A model generated the notes under the pieces. That model was not told where the DNA came from and did no database searches. It worked only from the letters and a program-made list of their open reading frames with translations. From positions 44,673,733-44,737,732 of the forward strand of contig NC_068571.1 of assembly GCF_025698545.1 (NCBI RefSeq): DNA of 64,000 bases, read 5' to 3'. Positions within the stretch are counted from its first letter, which is position 1, and each line of letters begins with the position of its first letter. Origin of the DNA: Gossypium raimondii (taxonomy: Eukaryota > Streptophyta > Magnoliopsida > Malvales > Malvaceae). Shown here piece after piece: positions 37,028 through 49,000 of this stretch. The position numbers were made by a program, and so were the translations under genes.

Positions 37028-37413
37028 AGTATGGGAATTAATTTGATCATATTACTATAATGGAGATAACTCTAGTACATTCGCGCAAAAAGAGGCATAA
37101 CTTTGATTTGATTTGAATGACAGAGAAGGCACAGAGGCGCGACTGTGTTGGAAAGTAGAAGGAAAGACATAATAATTTATCGTAAATTCAACTATTTTAT
37201 CCGTCAAGTGTGTCAAGATTTGTTAGGGTTTGAGTAAAATACTAGATCCAAAAAATTGGGATTGAGCGAAAAGATTAGATCAATTTAAAATATAAGTAGG
37301 GTTTATGTCCGAATTTGTTTTGACTCGTTTTTAAGTTGATAATATTGTATATTATGTTATTCTTTTATATATTATATAATTTATAACACATAAAAATTTA
37401 AATCTATAGTAAT

Positions 37414-38328
37414 ATGTAAAGCTCCGCAACAACTTCGAGTGTTCTTGTGGCTATTATAGAGAGATCGTATTTTGACCAATGGTGAAATATCTCGAAGGCA
37501 CATGTCAAATGAGAGCCATTGTCTCCGATGTGGTCATGTTATTGAGACAGGTATTCATGCAATTCAAGATTGTTCTTTCTCGAGAGTAGTCTGGAATGCT
37601 GTAGTTTCTTCCAATACTAGAAGTATTTTTTTCTCATATGATCTTAATGAGTGGTTAGTGTTGAACTTGACTAATCAAAGAGGCTTTGGTAGCAAAGAGG
37701 TGAACTGGCCGACTTTGTTTTCCATTATATGTTGGCTATTATGAAAATCTCGTAATAATTTTATTTTCACAGACAACCATTGTAGTATCAAATCAATAAT
37801 TTCTACAGCATTAACATGGACTATGAGCATGGAGAAATCAAGTACAGGTGATTTTCTTAGACATACTAGAGCTACTTTTAATAATTGGATGCCTTCGAAG
37901 CAGGGTTTGGTCAAATTAAATATAGATGATGTTGTTTTGGATAACACAAATGGCGCGTCAATAGGAGGAGTTTTCAGAGACTCATCTACAAATTGGTCAC
38001 ATTGCTTCACAATGAAAATTGGGAAGGAGAGAATTTTTAAAGTTGAAGCTAGAGCTATTTTGAAAAGACTCCAAATTGCATGGGAAGCTAGCTATAGACA
38101 TTTAGAACTAGAATGTGATGATGCGATGGTAGTTGAATCGATTTTGGTTGGAGAGGTTGCTGTTAATAGGATGACAGAGTTGCGACTGATTAATCAGCTC
38201 CTAAAATGCAATTGGAGTGTACAAATTTGACATATTCCTAAAGACCACAACAAAGTTGTTGACCACATGGCTAAAGTAGCTTGTAATAATTTTAATAGTT
38301 TACAAAGATTTGAAAAACCCCCAGACTA
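37414..38328 (+). pseudogene. LINE-type zf-RVT plus RNase H (RVT_3) relic
   Basis: The frame opens with LRVFLWLL, then a stop, then SNESHCLRCGHVIETGIHAI and QDC, matching the Cys-Cys-His-Cys zinc-binding domain that follows plant LINE reverse transcriptases. After another stop near 37741 it continues as an RNase H-like domain with VKLNIDDVVLDNTNGASIGG, LELECDDAMVVESI and, after a further stop at 38228, IPKDHNKVVDHMAK. At least three in-frame stops make it dead. The reverse transcriptase and endonuclease parts are absent, and no poly-A tail or target duplication was found. Confidence 0.8.
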
Positions 38329-38957
38329 AGCTTAGTGCTGCTGCATGAAGATTTGAATGCAATGTTCCTTATAGCTATTTAAGAATTTCATTAGTTTGTA
38401 AGAATTTCATTAGTTTGGTATAATAACAATGTATTATTTTTATTTCACAAGCAAACTTAAAAAATTGACATGCGTTGTGAAATAAACTTAAAAATTGTTA
38501 ACCCTATTTGTGAAGTTTAAAATTCTATTAAAGTATCGAATAATTTCCATTATATAACACTACTATATAAGCAAATATTAAAAAATATTAAAATGATTAA
38601 ATATAAAATTATAATAGATAATAAATATAAAATCATTAAATATTAAATAAACTTAAGTTACCCATTAAAAAATATAGACAGACTTGTTACTAAAGCAATC
38701 TCATGCAAACATGAAATATATTAATAATCCCAACATCAACCAGCCGACACGACCCGGCCACTAACACCTCTAACAGTAAACAAAATGAAGTAAAAAGAAA
38801 TGCAAAAACCCAAAACCAGATCGTTAAGAAAAGAGAGTGAAGTGAAGGACGCCACTGCTTACCGTATAATCTTAAGTCCCTTCCAACTACAACTCCGCCC
38901 CTCCCCCAATTCCATCCTAACTGCGGGTTTATCGCAGTTTCAGAGAGCGAAAGAGAG
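38329..38957. other. Intergenic region upstream of POT1
   Basis: AT-rich to about 38730 and then more GC-rich through the probable promoter and 5' leader. A duplicated AAGAATTTCATTAGTTTG occurs near 38381 and 38400. No assigned TATA box. Confidence 0.5.
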
Positions 38958-41900
38958 ATGGTTTATCGCAGGTTTCTTTGCATAAAAGATGCCGTAGCTT
39001 GCATTAACGACAAAGTTGATTTAATTGCTGTCATTCTTAATTTCAGTTTGCCCCAAACAACCAGAGGCACCGGTACGTACAATTTCTTTACTCGTTTTAA
39101 CTGTGATTATCACTATCACTGGTTGTGTTGATACAAAAGCCGGATTTACGGCTGCTACCGCTTATTTATGATCCTTATATGAAATGGAAATGTGAAAGAT
39201 GATTCTTTTTTTGGGGAAAAAGATCTTTTCTTTTTATATTAATGTTCTTGATGGTATTTTTTTTTCCTGGTTGTTGTGAACTTTATTTTGCTCAACCTGA
39301 ATTTTTGGTTTCTTTGCAGATTATGTATGTAAGCTAAAAATAATTGATGAGTCACACCCCGAGATTCCTGTTCATGTATTTGCTCAAGAAATAGACCATC
39401 TTCCTTTTGTTGCGGCTGTTGGTGATATTATTCACCTTTCACGTGTCGTGGTATACTCTGAAATCCTATGTGTTTTCCTTCTGTTTTCGAAGTTTCTTTT
39501 CAAGTTAATATTGCTTGTGTTTGGTCAGTTCTTATTTCAATTTTATTTATTATTTTTCTTGAAAAGCTTCTATTCTTTGTTGAAGCTCTTCTCAGTTAAA
39601 CAAGTGAAGGGGATTAGGAAGAAATTATCTGAATTTAGTATAAGGAACTAATCCTTGGTTAATATTAACCTTATAACTGTATCCTTTATCCATTAAATAG
39701 AATTTGGTGATTGAAATTAATATAAAGAGGTTATATATGTGACCTTGATATAAAATGACTCAACTTGATGTCAACTGCACTTGCATATGATTGCACTTGT
39801 ATTTATAACTACATAGTGGCAAGAAGGATTTGAGTCTTATGGGTAGCAGTTAAGAGACTTTGGTTGCATGTCAGCAAGTGTCCTAAAAGTTTAAGGTATT
39901 AGCTTTGGGTTTGATTGAAACTTAATGCCTAGCATTTTATGAAGTATTTCTTGTTGTTTGAACAGTGGTCAGTCAGGTGAATAATTTATTGCCTTCAAGT
40001 TTCATATTTTTCATTTTCCTTAGATGGTGTTTTATTTTATATAAGTTTAGTTTGAAAAATGTAATTATCTTATGCAGATGAGAATCCATGAAGGAGATGT
40101 ATATGCTATATTCAACAAAAAGTTCTCTTCATTTGCTTTATATGACGGGAAGGATGTTGAAAATTTCCAACCTTATCAAGTTCTTTTGAGATATGAAGCG
40201 AGAAAACATGATGCAATGATAATAGCAGGTCTGAGAAAATGGTTAGCGAGTTCTCATGTCATTGACGGTATGCTACTTGTTTTCTATTGATATCTATATT
40301 TCACCTTTAACTGGCAGGTTATTTGTCCTTAAGTATTGATAGTTATAATCTCTCAATTAACATCAATCTACGTTTGAATGCTCTAACAAATGTCAAATTT
40401 GTATAGTTGGAGTAATATACTTTTCTGAAGCTGCTTGCATTTCTACTCCATTCTCATGCTTCTGTTAGAAAATTCAAAAACTTCATATTGTTATTTTTCG
40501 TTTCTGGATTCAATGCTTATCTAACTTTTTTTGGTTGGTCTTCAGTTTAAGGGTTTTCTTCTATTTAAGAGTTTGCCATCAATCACTTTTGTATTATGCT
40601 AAAACAATGCATGGGGATTTTGGTTCCATGTGTATATAGATTAAAAGCCATGCATGCGCACTGCCTCTTTTTATGTGATTCTGTCATCTAATTATGATGC
40701 CAAATATCTGTTCGTTATCATCAACGAATGCAAAAAACTCACTGTTCCTTTTCTTTTTCATAGAGCCGAACTTCTCGTTATTGGAGGAGATCAACGAAGT
40801 GGGTCTGGTAAATTTAGTATGCAGGGTATTAAACCACATCTTTGGTTATCCAGTGCTACTTTTTTTCTTTTTTAATCTTGGTATTTTTCAAATATGTCCA
40901 ATTTATTCAGATGTTAATACTGCTTTTAGATTATTTTGAGGTGTTCTGATCCATCTTCTTATTTAATGTTTGGTCCTACTAAGGTACTACATATATGCAA
41001 AACTACTGATGATAAGTGGATGGCCTTTATTTGGGACGGAACTGATGCACCACCTATCAGTATTTATAAAAAGTGGGTTGATATCTTTTAGTTGCTCCTC
41101 TGTTTATTTAAACGTTCAACTTTAAAGTATAGGTGAAACTTTCTAAATTTCTAAATGTACATAGCAAAATAAGTTCTAATTTTCTTCAAGGGCTGCACTG
41201 GCATGCATTTAACTTCTCATGTAGAGAAGTTTCCATAGCAGGAATTTAGACCTTCTCAATGAGCTACCATTGTTTTGGTATCCTTGCAACCAATTTTTTT
41301 CCAACGTTTATCCAAGTACTTAAAACTTTTAATAGTCATTTACATTTATACATAATCAGTGAGGTATTTGGTCTGTATGAGCTGGCTATTTTCTGGTACT
41401 ATTGTTGTTAACTTTGTTACTTCTTTGATGTAAAAAAAAGGATTATTCATCACCCCCAGAAGGTTTATCAACAGTTTTGGGGCACAGTATCTTCTTAAAA
41501 TTCAGATCAGGTCTATCAACAGTTTTAACTCTGTTATGATCAAAGTTGACTTCATTTATGACTTATGCCTAATTGGACAGCTTTTAGTTTTACAAGCACA
41601 ATACTGATGCTTGCTATGCGCCTATGTCTAGTTCTGTCTTTCTTTATTGTAATCTAACAGATTTATTCATTTAACGAGTATGCTCCCCAGGCCAGAAGAT
41701 GAAGAGCATAATCCACTCCCTCTACATTTCAAACCGTTGCCTTCATCAGGACATGTGCTACATACATTTCCTACCGTTGGAACTATATTAAGGCTGATCT
41801 TTGATGTTGAGTGCATGCCATATATCCTTCAGTTGCTGAAAGTTTGTCAATGGTTCAAACTTTTTTGTGTGGAATGCAAAGTGCACGAAGGATTATGGTA

Positions 41901-43515
41901 TGGTGTGTTCACATCATATTCGAAGATCCGAGATATACCAAATGTTGATATTCTCATACTTGAGCGCCAGAGGTGATCTTTTTGTCAATGGATTAAACAA
42001 ATAGATTGTTTATTCCCTTTTGATTGATATTCTTTTTGGAACTTTTCGATATCTCACTTTCTTGCATTATCCATACATGTCAGCAATTATGACTGCCGGT
42101 CATTAGGTAATCTAGATCGGATGCCATCCTGGAGCTGTCCGTGGCCGTCAAAAATCACAGGTCCCATGTGACTATAATTTGTTTTAATTTCCTATTTATT
42201 AATATATTTGATTCAATCTCCCACATGTAGTTGTTACATTTTTCCTGAAACATATTGAAATCGATTAGAGATGCTGTACTTGTGATCTTTTTAAATGCCC
42301 TTGACCAGAGGTTAACTGCAGTGCGCCATTTGCTACATTGATGGATGTTCTCACTTGTCAAAAGGTATTATACAATCCTGCATTTTTCTTTTGATCAAAA
42401 GGTATTATATATTGATGGACCCTGTCCACTCTATCCCTCACTCTCCCAGCCATCTCTTTCTCTTGATCCATTACTTCACAAAATACCCGAGCACCTTTGA
42501 AACCCTTTTGAATCATCTGCAGACTGCAATCCCTTTTTTTCCTAACAATCAATCCCCTACATAATTGGTCTGTCAAGGTTAGGTGAGCTCCGGTTGAGCT
42601 TGTTTTGAACTCGGTTTGGGCTTTGTAGTGTACATTCTTTTTTGCTTCAAGGTTGGCTGCCTAATTGCTGTAGTGGTTCCAATTGGCATTGGCTGGCAGG
42701 ATGGTCTAAGTAGTTTGAGCATTGGTTATTTTCTGTTTTCTTGTGATGAAAAAGATGGTTTTCTTCTCTTTTTTGATTGCAATAGTCTTGTTTGGGTGCT
42801 TTTCTCTTCTTTTGGATAGGCTAGTGACTACTTTTGGTAGAGAGGACCAAGCTTAAAGGTTTTATCATGTTCAAGGTGTTTCCATTGAGAGTAAAGGGGA
42901 TGGGGAATGGTCATATTTAGCTTGAAGGCTATGGCCACAGCATTATAGAATTAGAGAGTAATGTTTTAACTGGAGTAGTGTTAATTTGTTGTTTGGATAA
43001 CCTTCCAGGTAAGAAAGAAATTCAGGTGTGTAATACGATTCGTTGCTGTAATTCCATGGCGAGTAGAGTATTTCCGCTCTCCTGATGGAGTTTATAGGGT
43101 TAAGTTCACCCTAGAGGATCCAACTGCCCGAATCCATGCGTATTCTTATGCTGAAGATGGGGTAAGGGCATACATTCAACCATTTCTCAATCATTTTACA
43201 GAAACTCTTGAATTCAATGTTGCAGACTAGGATTATGATTGCAACTTTGCATATATTATGGCATTCCTCATGCGTCCTGTATATTTGGTTAATTCTATTT
43301 AATCTGCATTGCTTAAGGAGAAATTTTTCAATGGATTATCCACTGGTGGACTGAAAAGGAAGCTAAATGAGTTGCTTGGAGTACCTAAAAGTGATGATGA
43401 TGGACAGGAGGAAATTGAGGGTGGTGCTAGAAATCCACCATGGGTACAATGTTGCTTGAAATCTCATTCCATTAAACGGCGCCGTTGGATATTTGATACC
43501 AAGCTTGTTGGTTAA
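38958..43515 (+). CDS. POT1: Protection of telomeres 1 (POT1), single-stranded telomeric DNA-binding protein (10 exons)
   Basis: Exons: 38958-39072, 39320-39450, 40078-40267, 40764-40825, 40984-41072, 41691-41972, 42084-42160, 42309-42364, 43009-43161 and 43318-43515. They join in frame to 450 residues, close to plant POT1 proteins (about 460). Residues 1-140 form the first OB fold, seen in VDLIAVILNFSLPQTTRGTD and VCKLKIIDES followed by ALYDGKDVENFQPYQ. The second OB fold begins around NEVGLVNLVCRVLHICKTTD. The C-terminal part has the plant-typical SWSCPWPSK and VEYFRSPDGVYRVKFTLEDP, then a WVQCCLKSHSIKRRRW tail. POT1 binds the G-rich telomeric overhang and, in plants, supports telomerase. 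All domains are present and no frame breaks were seen. The start is the first ATG in the OB-fold frame. Confidence 0.95.
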
Positions 43516-43693
43516 CAAGTTTGACTGTACTTGCTTGGTATGTAGGTAGGTTTGGTTAAGCTTAGGACTAACAAGGAATTAAGTTAAGATTGATTAGGCC
43601 TTTGCTTTTGCACTTGCTGGTTATGTGTATATTTTGTATGACATTAGTGACTACATTATGTGTATATGTGTAAATCTGATATCCCTTTGCCTT

Positions 43694-43699
43694 AATAAA
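43694..43699 (+). terminator. Candidate polyadenylation signal of POT1
   Basis: AATAAA lies about 180 nt after the POT1 stop codon within TA-rich sequence. Confidence 0.5.
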
Positions 43700-44683
43700 A
43701 TATATATGTATGTATATATTTTTTGTATGTCACCCCATCTGGGTTTTGTTTGCTAATCTCTATCAGTTAGCATACTCTCTCTCACATCCCTCTCCCAATT
43801 TTTGTTGAAATATACAAATTTTCGTAATCGGTAATGTACATGTGTAACTATGGATAAAATTAATAAAGCGTATCACATAAAACATCATTAAGTGATGTAT
43901 ATGTTATCATATACTAAAATATTAAAACTAAATAAGTAATAAAATGAGTATTATGTATAATATCACAAACTTCCAAATATTTCTGATGTTTCATAATTTT
44001 TGTAATAATTTATTTATGTAACTTTATACTTCATATCTAATATGTAAAAATGATCAAATGAGTATTTTGTTAAGTATACAATATTTGTAACATATACATA
44101 AAAATGAGTATTATAAACGTTGTATACATGGAACAAAAATATTACAAGAAGTTTTAACAATTTATGTAGTATAAAATATTAAATATTTTTAGTATCGAGT
44201 TTATCCTATCAGTAATAAAATAATAATAATAATTGATGTGGAAGATCCATGCTATGGCGGGGCATGGCATTTCCCAATTGGAATGTGAAGGGAGGACAAA
44301 ACAGAGCATACACATGAAAAAAGAGAGTTCCCAAACAAAAGAAATAATACACATGGCATTTTCTATTTTTCATAACAAGTAAATTCCTAGGACTGTGACG
44401 TGGACAACCCAAAACCCAACTGTTTGGTTTTTGGATTGTCGAAGTCAAGTGAGAAACCAAACCCAACCCAACCCAACCCAACCGCATTAGCTTAACTTTC
44501 AACCTCTTCTCTTCTAGTGACTTGTTGTTCATTTCCCTTTTTCATTTAATGCTCTCATTCATTTCTAATAACCAAGCAATCTCCCGATTTAGATCCCAAC
44601 CACTCCCACCCTCCTCCTTCGTTAAAGGCAAAACATAACTATGACAACCCAATATCACATGTTCTAAGTGACTGAGTTTTCTC
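43700..44683. other. Intergenic region, AT-rich, with (AACCC)n run
   Basis: No gene was seen. A run of AACCC units (about 44459-44482) lies roughly 200 bp before the next ATG. It differs from the plant telomere repeat CCCTAAA. Confidence 0.6.
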
Positions 44684-45163
44684 ATGGCAAACAAGGATTT
44701 AGAATTTGTGAAAGCAGCTGCTTGGGCATGGTACCAGCGTGGTAGTTCCGGTTCCCCTATGGCCATACCAGAATTCGATGTCATACGGACTCGACGAGCT
44801 CCTGGTCCTGGGCCTTCACGTTACAAGCTAGAAGCCATGAGAAACAACAAGAAGAACAGCATGGGATCTCCCACCACCACCACCCATAATTCTCTACTGG
44901 ATCCTTGGGAAGTCCAAAGCATTTCAAAGAGACTTGATCATCTTATTCAGCTGAGTGGGATCCAATTCTACGAGGAGCTTTTGAGGATAGATGCAGATTT
45001 TGTTGTAGATGATCATCACCACCCCAAGAAAAAGAGCAGCAGATGCAATAAATTGAAACGGTTTCTGCTAAGGCGTCGTGTATGTGGCACAAACCATGAC
45101 GTCGTTGAAACTGCATACCGTCGCCCCATACCCAAAAGGCCGACGTTTGGTGAATTCCATTAG
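44684..45163 (+). CDS. Conserved-looking plant protein of unknown function, 159 aa, single exon
   Basis: The frame opens MANKDLEFVKAAAWAWYQRG and continues with IPEFDVIRTRRAPGPGPSRY, a low-complexity Asn/Lys/Thr stretch, a helical segment WEVQSISKRLDHLIQLSGI, an acidic-His patch and a strongly basic C-terminus KLKRFLLRRR. I recall small intron-less plant proteins with this AWAWYQ start, but no function is known to me. No signal peptide or membrane segment is visible. The basic tail could be a nuclear signal. GC content is clearly higher than in the flanks, and an AATAAA follows 110 nt after the stop, which supports a real gene. Confidence 0.8.
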   Translation: MANKDLEFVKAAAWAWYQRGSSGSPMAIPEFDVIRTRRAPGPGPSRYKLEAMRNNKKNSMGSPTTTTHNSLLDPWEVQSISKRLDHLIQLSGIQFYEELLRIDADFVVDDHHHPKKKSSRCNKLKRFLLRRRVCGTNHDVVETAYRRPIPKRPTFGEFH

Positions 45164-45272
45164 AGTTTTTTGGCCTACTTGTTCTAGGTATGTCATTTCC
45201 TTCATTCAGACCCTGCCCTGCCTTGTAACCTGTTTGCTTCATTAGTGTTCTTTTTTGGGGGTTGTTGCTTTG

Positions 45273-45278
45273 AATAAA
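45273..45278 (+). terminator. Candidate polyadenylation signal of the 159-aa gene
   Basis: TTGAATAAATG contains AATAAA 110 nt downstream of the stop codon. Confidence 0.55.
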
Positions 45279-46086
45279 TGTATTTTATGATTGAAAAAAA
45301 GCGGAAAAAGGAGCTGACTATCAAAGAAAGGTGCTACGTGGTCCTAAATTCAATCTCAAAATATGTTATACGTCGCTACTCTTTTTTCTATAAGGATTAT
45401 TATGAACCTACGACATAACGTGTAATCAATGTTACCAGTTAAGTTCAGCAGGTATAACTAATTAGATAAAAATTGAATCAATGTTTAACGGTTAAAAATC
45501 AGTAGATTATCGAATTCGATATAACTTATTTATATTAAATTAGACACTTTTTTGAAAGGAAGCTTTAAAGTGTTTAAACAAGTGAAGAGAGCATCAAATC
45601 ATTTTTATTTAATTCCATATTTTACCCTTCTATTAAGTTCTCATCAAATCCGAGATTCCGAAACAATCATCTTTTATTTTAATTTTAATATAATTCATTT
45701 TACATATATATTTAACAAATACTTTTTAATAATATAACTCATATTTTCACAATCTTGTGCAATATGCCTGATTATTTCAGACATTCAAACAAAATAATAA
45801 TTGATTTTTAACAACACAAAACACAGTGATTCTTACATCCCCAATAATCGATCAATGATTCCAAACCACAAGTGATAAGATAATCCTAATAATAAAAATC
45901 ACTGTGGGGATATTAAAAAATGACACCAAACGCTGCCTATGTTTTAAAGGAAAATGCACTATATATTTCATGGCAGGCTGATGTTCCTACAATATCTAAA
46001 TAGGAATGAAAGAACCCAATGGATGCTGCAAGGAATATGAATATGGAGGAAATTCAGCTTAAGAAAAGAAACATCTCGGCCACAAA
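45279..46086. other. Intergenic region between convergent genes
   Basis: AT-rich spacer and the 3' region of the minus-strand ICME-like gene. No further feature was recognised. Confidence 0.55.
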
Positions 46087-49000
46087 TCAAAAGGGGCTGA
46101 TATGACGTGCCAACCTTAACAAAATCTCCGGCACGAGGCGTTTCCTCGGAGGTGCCGAAGCATCCTTGGCAAGAGCTTCCTCATCACCAGCATGTATGAC
46201 GGAAACCACATGATCAAATAGATCATCTTTTCCTCCTCTTAATGGATCCTGCATAGTAGTACTAAATTTTAGGGGCGGAAAGACTGTTTATCAGTAAAAT
46301 TCTTATGGAGGTCTCTGAATTAAGAGCCAAATTGTATTTTGACCCTGTACTTAAAAAATGAGTAAATTAATCCCTGTACGTTAGTTCAAAGAGCAAATTA
46401 ACCTTTTTTGTTAAAAAATTCATCAATTTGTACTACAAATTACAAGTATCGTGGACGGAATAAACACGTAATGTGCCACGTGTAACTCATGCTGACATAC
46501 AAGAACAAATTTTTAACAGTAAAAATGGATGTATTTTTTAACAAAAAGATTAGTTTGCTCTTTGATCTAAGATATAGGGACTAACTTGCCTATTTTTTAA
46601 GTAGAGGAGACAAAATGCAATCCTACTCCTAGTACTGGGCCTCCATGCTACCTTTATTGAGTTTATTGATACCATATTGACAAATATTTGTCGCAAATTT
46701 AACTGCTCAAGGACTGGAAAGCTGGGAAACCTTCAAGTGCCGTACCAAGAAAAAAATGCAGTAGAGATCATTGTTTGGTGAATTGGGTGCATTTAGTCAG
46801 GTAAAACAGTATATGCTAGTTGTTAGTACTATTAGAATTACTGTTTCCAAGTAAAGCTTCAAGTGGTTTGAGCTAAGTTCACAAAGATCTCGGGAAATTG
46901 ATTCATTTCCCTGTTAAGTTAAACTAAACCGAAGTTCGACATTGTCATCCCAGTTTATATGTAGATTTAAAAGGACCACGAGTCAAGTATGATAATGAAT
47001 GTGAAATACGAATTTTTTATATTAGTTCATTCACATAACAAAAGATTAGAGGTGGATGACTAGACTGCAGTAAAACAAGAATATTAAAACCTATATTCAC
47101 ATTAAAAAGCTAGTAATAATCACTAACCTGTAAAAACAGATCAGTATGGGATTTTCCTTCATATAAAATTACTTCTGCCTCAGCTCCTACCCCTTTCAGA
47201 GCTTCTACAATGTTTATACTGCACAGTAAACGTCAATGTCAAGAAACAATACACCTGTTTCTGTGAAAAATAGCAGTAAATCCATTGCAGCAGTATGATG
47301 TCCGTTCATCAAAATACATTCACTACAGAGCACAATCCGGCAGAATCATTCCAATTGCAATCGTTATTACTTAATACATCTTATAATTCCAGAATAAAAA
47401 TATAGTAATGGAATTAAATAGAAGTAAACGAAGATATTAAATGGTTAACATCTAGGCGCTATATCCGATAGAACTTAGTAGTTACCACTATGTCAACACG
47501 CATTCTAACCTGGCATCTGATGGAATTGAATAATCTGAAGTTCCATGAAAAAGTTTAATAGGAGGAAGAAGAGAAGCAGCTTCTCTATTGCGTGGATCTT
47601 TTATTCTAACTTCAGGAGAAAATTGTTCAAAGGATCCTTCCCCTTCCATGATGCTGTAACATTGAAACAGAGCTTTAGTTGGGCAATAAATGGTACATAG
47701 GGTAATAAAAGGAAAGGAATAAGCATAGAAAGAATAGTTACCAGAAAAATATTATAGGGACTATACCTTAAAAAGATGGAACGATAAAGGCCTCGATTGT
47801 GAAAATGATCGACCAAATTAAATAAATTGTACCTATTCACAATTTAAACGGGAATAAGCACGTATCTGGGTACAACTAGCAATCTGTTTATACAATTTAA
47901 CAGGGGAATAAGACCATACAATGTACAACTATCAATCAACAGAAAAGGACTAACTTGTTCCATAAGAAAACTAGTTTCAGTTAATGTTGTCTCCTTTAAA
48001 AGGCAAAAGTTAGTGTGTAGTAACTAAGCTAAATTTCTTTCTGGCATATGACATGTAGGAAGCAGGTTGCTTACCGGCTGATACTTGAGAAATCAATACA
48101 CCACAAAATGTCTTTATAAAATAACATAACAAAAAGCACTGTACACACGTCATTCCCACTCCAGTGATATTGTCTTGCAAGATATCTTTTAGGAGATTCA
48201 GAAAGGGTGGAAGCTATGATAAAAAAGATAAAATTCCAGAGTGAAAAGATGCATGAAATCTAAGGAGAATTATTTACAGATCATGAACTTAGAACAAACC
48301 ATCAAAACAAAACAGCAGCAGTGATTCAAGATATTGACAAGATGTACTTTCCAAAAAAAAAAAAACATCAACAAATGCTTCACAAAAAAAGGTATAGCTA
48401 AATGTCTTTCAGCTGGGTATTATCTGAAGCATTAATGTTCATAACCATTTCAATGGGACAGTCATGCACCCTACATAAGAAGAAATGAAAAATGTAGCTG
48501 GTTGCTCATTCATTATTAGGACACAAACATTTTTATCATACAAAAGGTAATAAAAGGGTATTCAGATAGCATCATGAACTTGGTAGTCACATAAAGATCC
48601 TGGTGAGTTGTTAATCCCGTTGCTTATATACACTGATTAAGCCCCAAAAAATGGGAAAGTATGACATTCTGCACATAATAAAAAATAAAAAATAAAAAAC
48701 ATAAAAGTTTACCCTCCAGATAAGCCAAAATAAGCTTTTATTTGGGAGACACTCCAGGTGGTGCTTTCTCCTCTAGATTCTTTGATTGCTTGCTCCAAAA
48801 GAACACAAGCAGAAATATGTGCTCCCGCTGACTGCCCCATTAAATAGATTCTATTCAAAATAACCATAAAAGAGTAAATTGAGATAATAAGGAAATAGAA
48901 GAAGGCATGCAAAATCAAAGAAAGCAGTCAGTCACCTATTAGGATCACCTCCAAATCTGTCAATGAGATTGCAGACAAATGAGACCCCTTGAGATACATC

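Noticed and set aside
38800..38985. 61-aa plus-strand frame at the POT1 5' end
   Set aside because: It overlaps the POT1 start in another frame; at most an upstream ORF, and there is no evidence for its translation.
44459..44482. (AACCC)n run near POT1 as interstitial telomere repeat
   Set aside because: The unit lacks the TA of CCCTAAA, the plant telomere repeat; it is a simple microsatellite.
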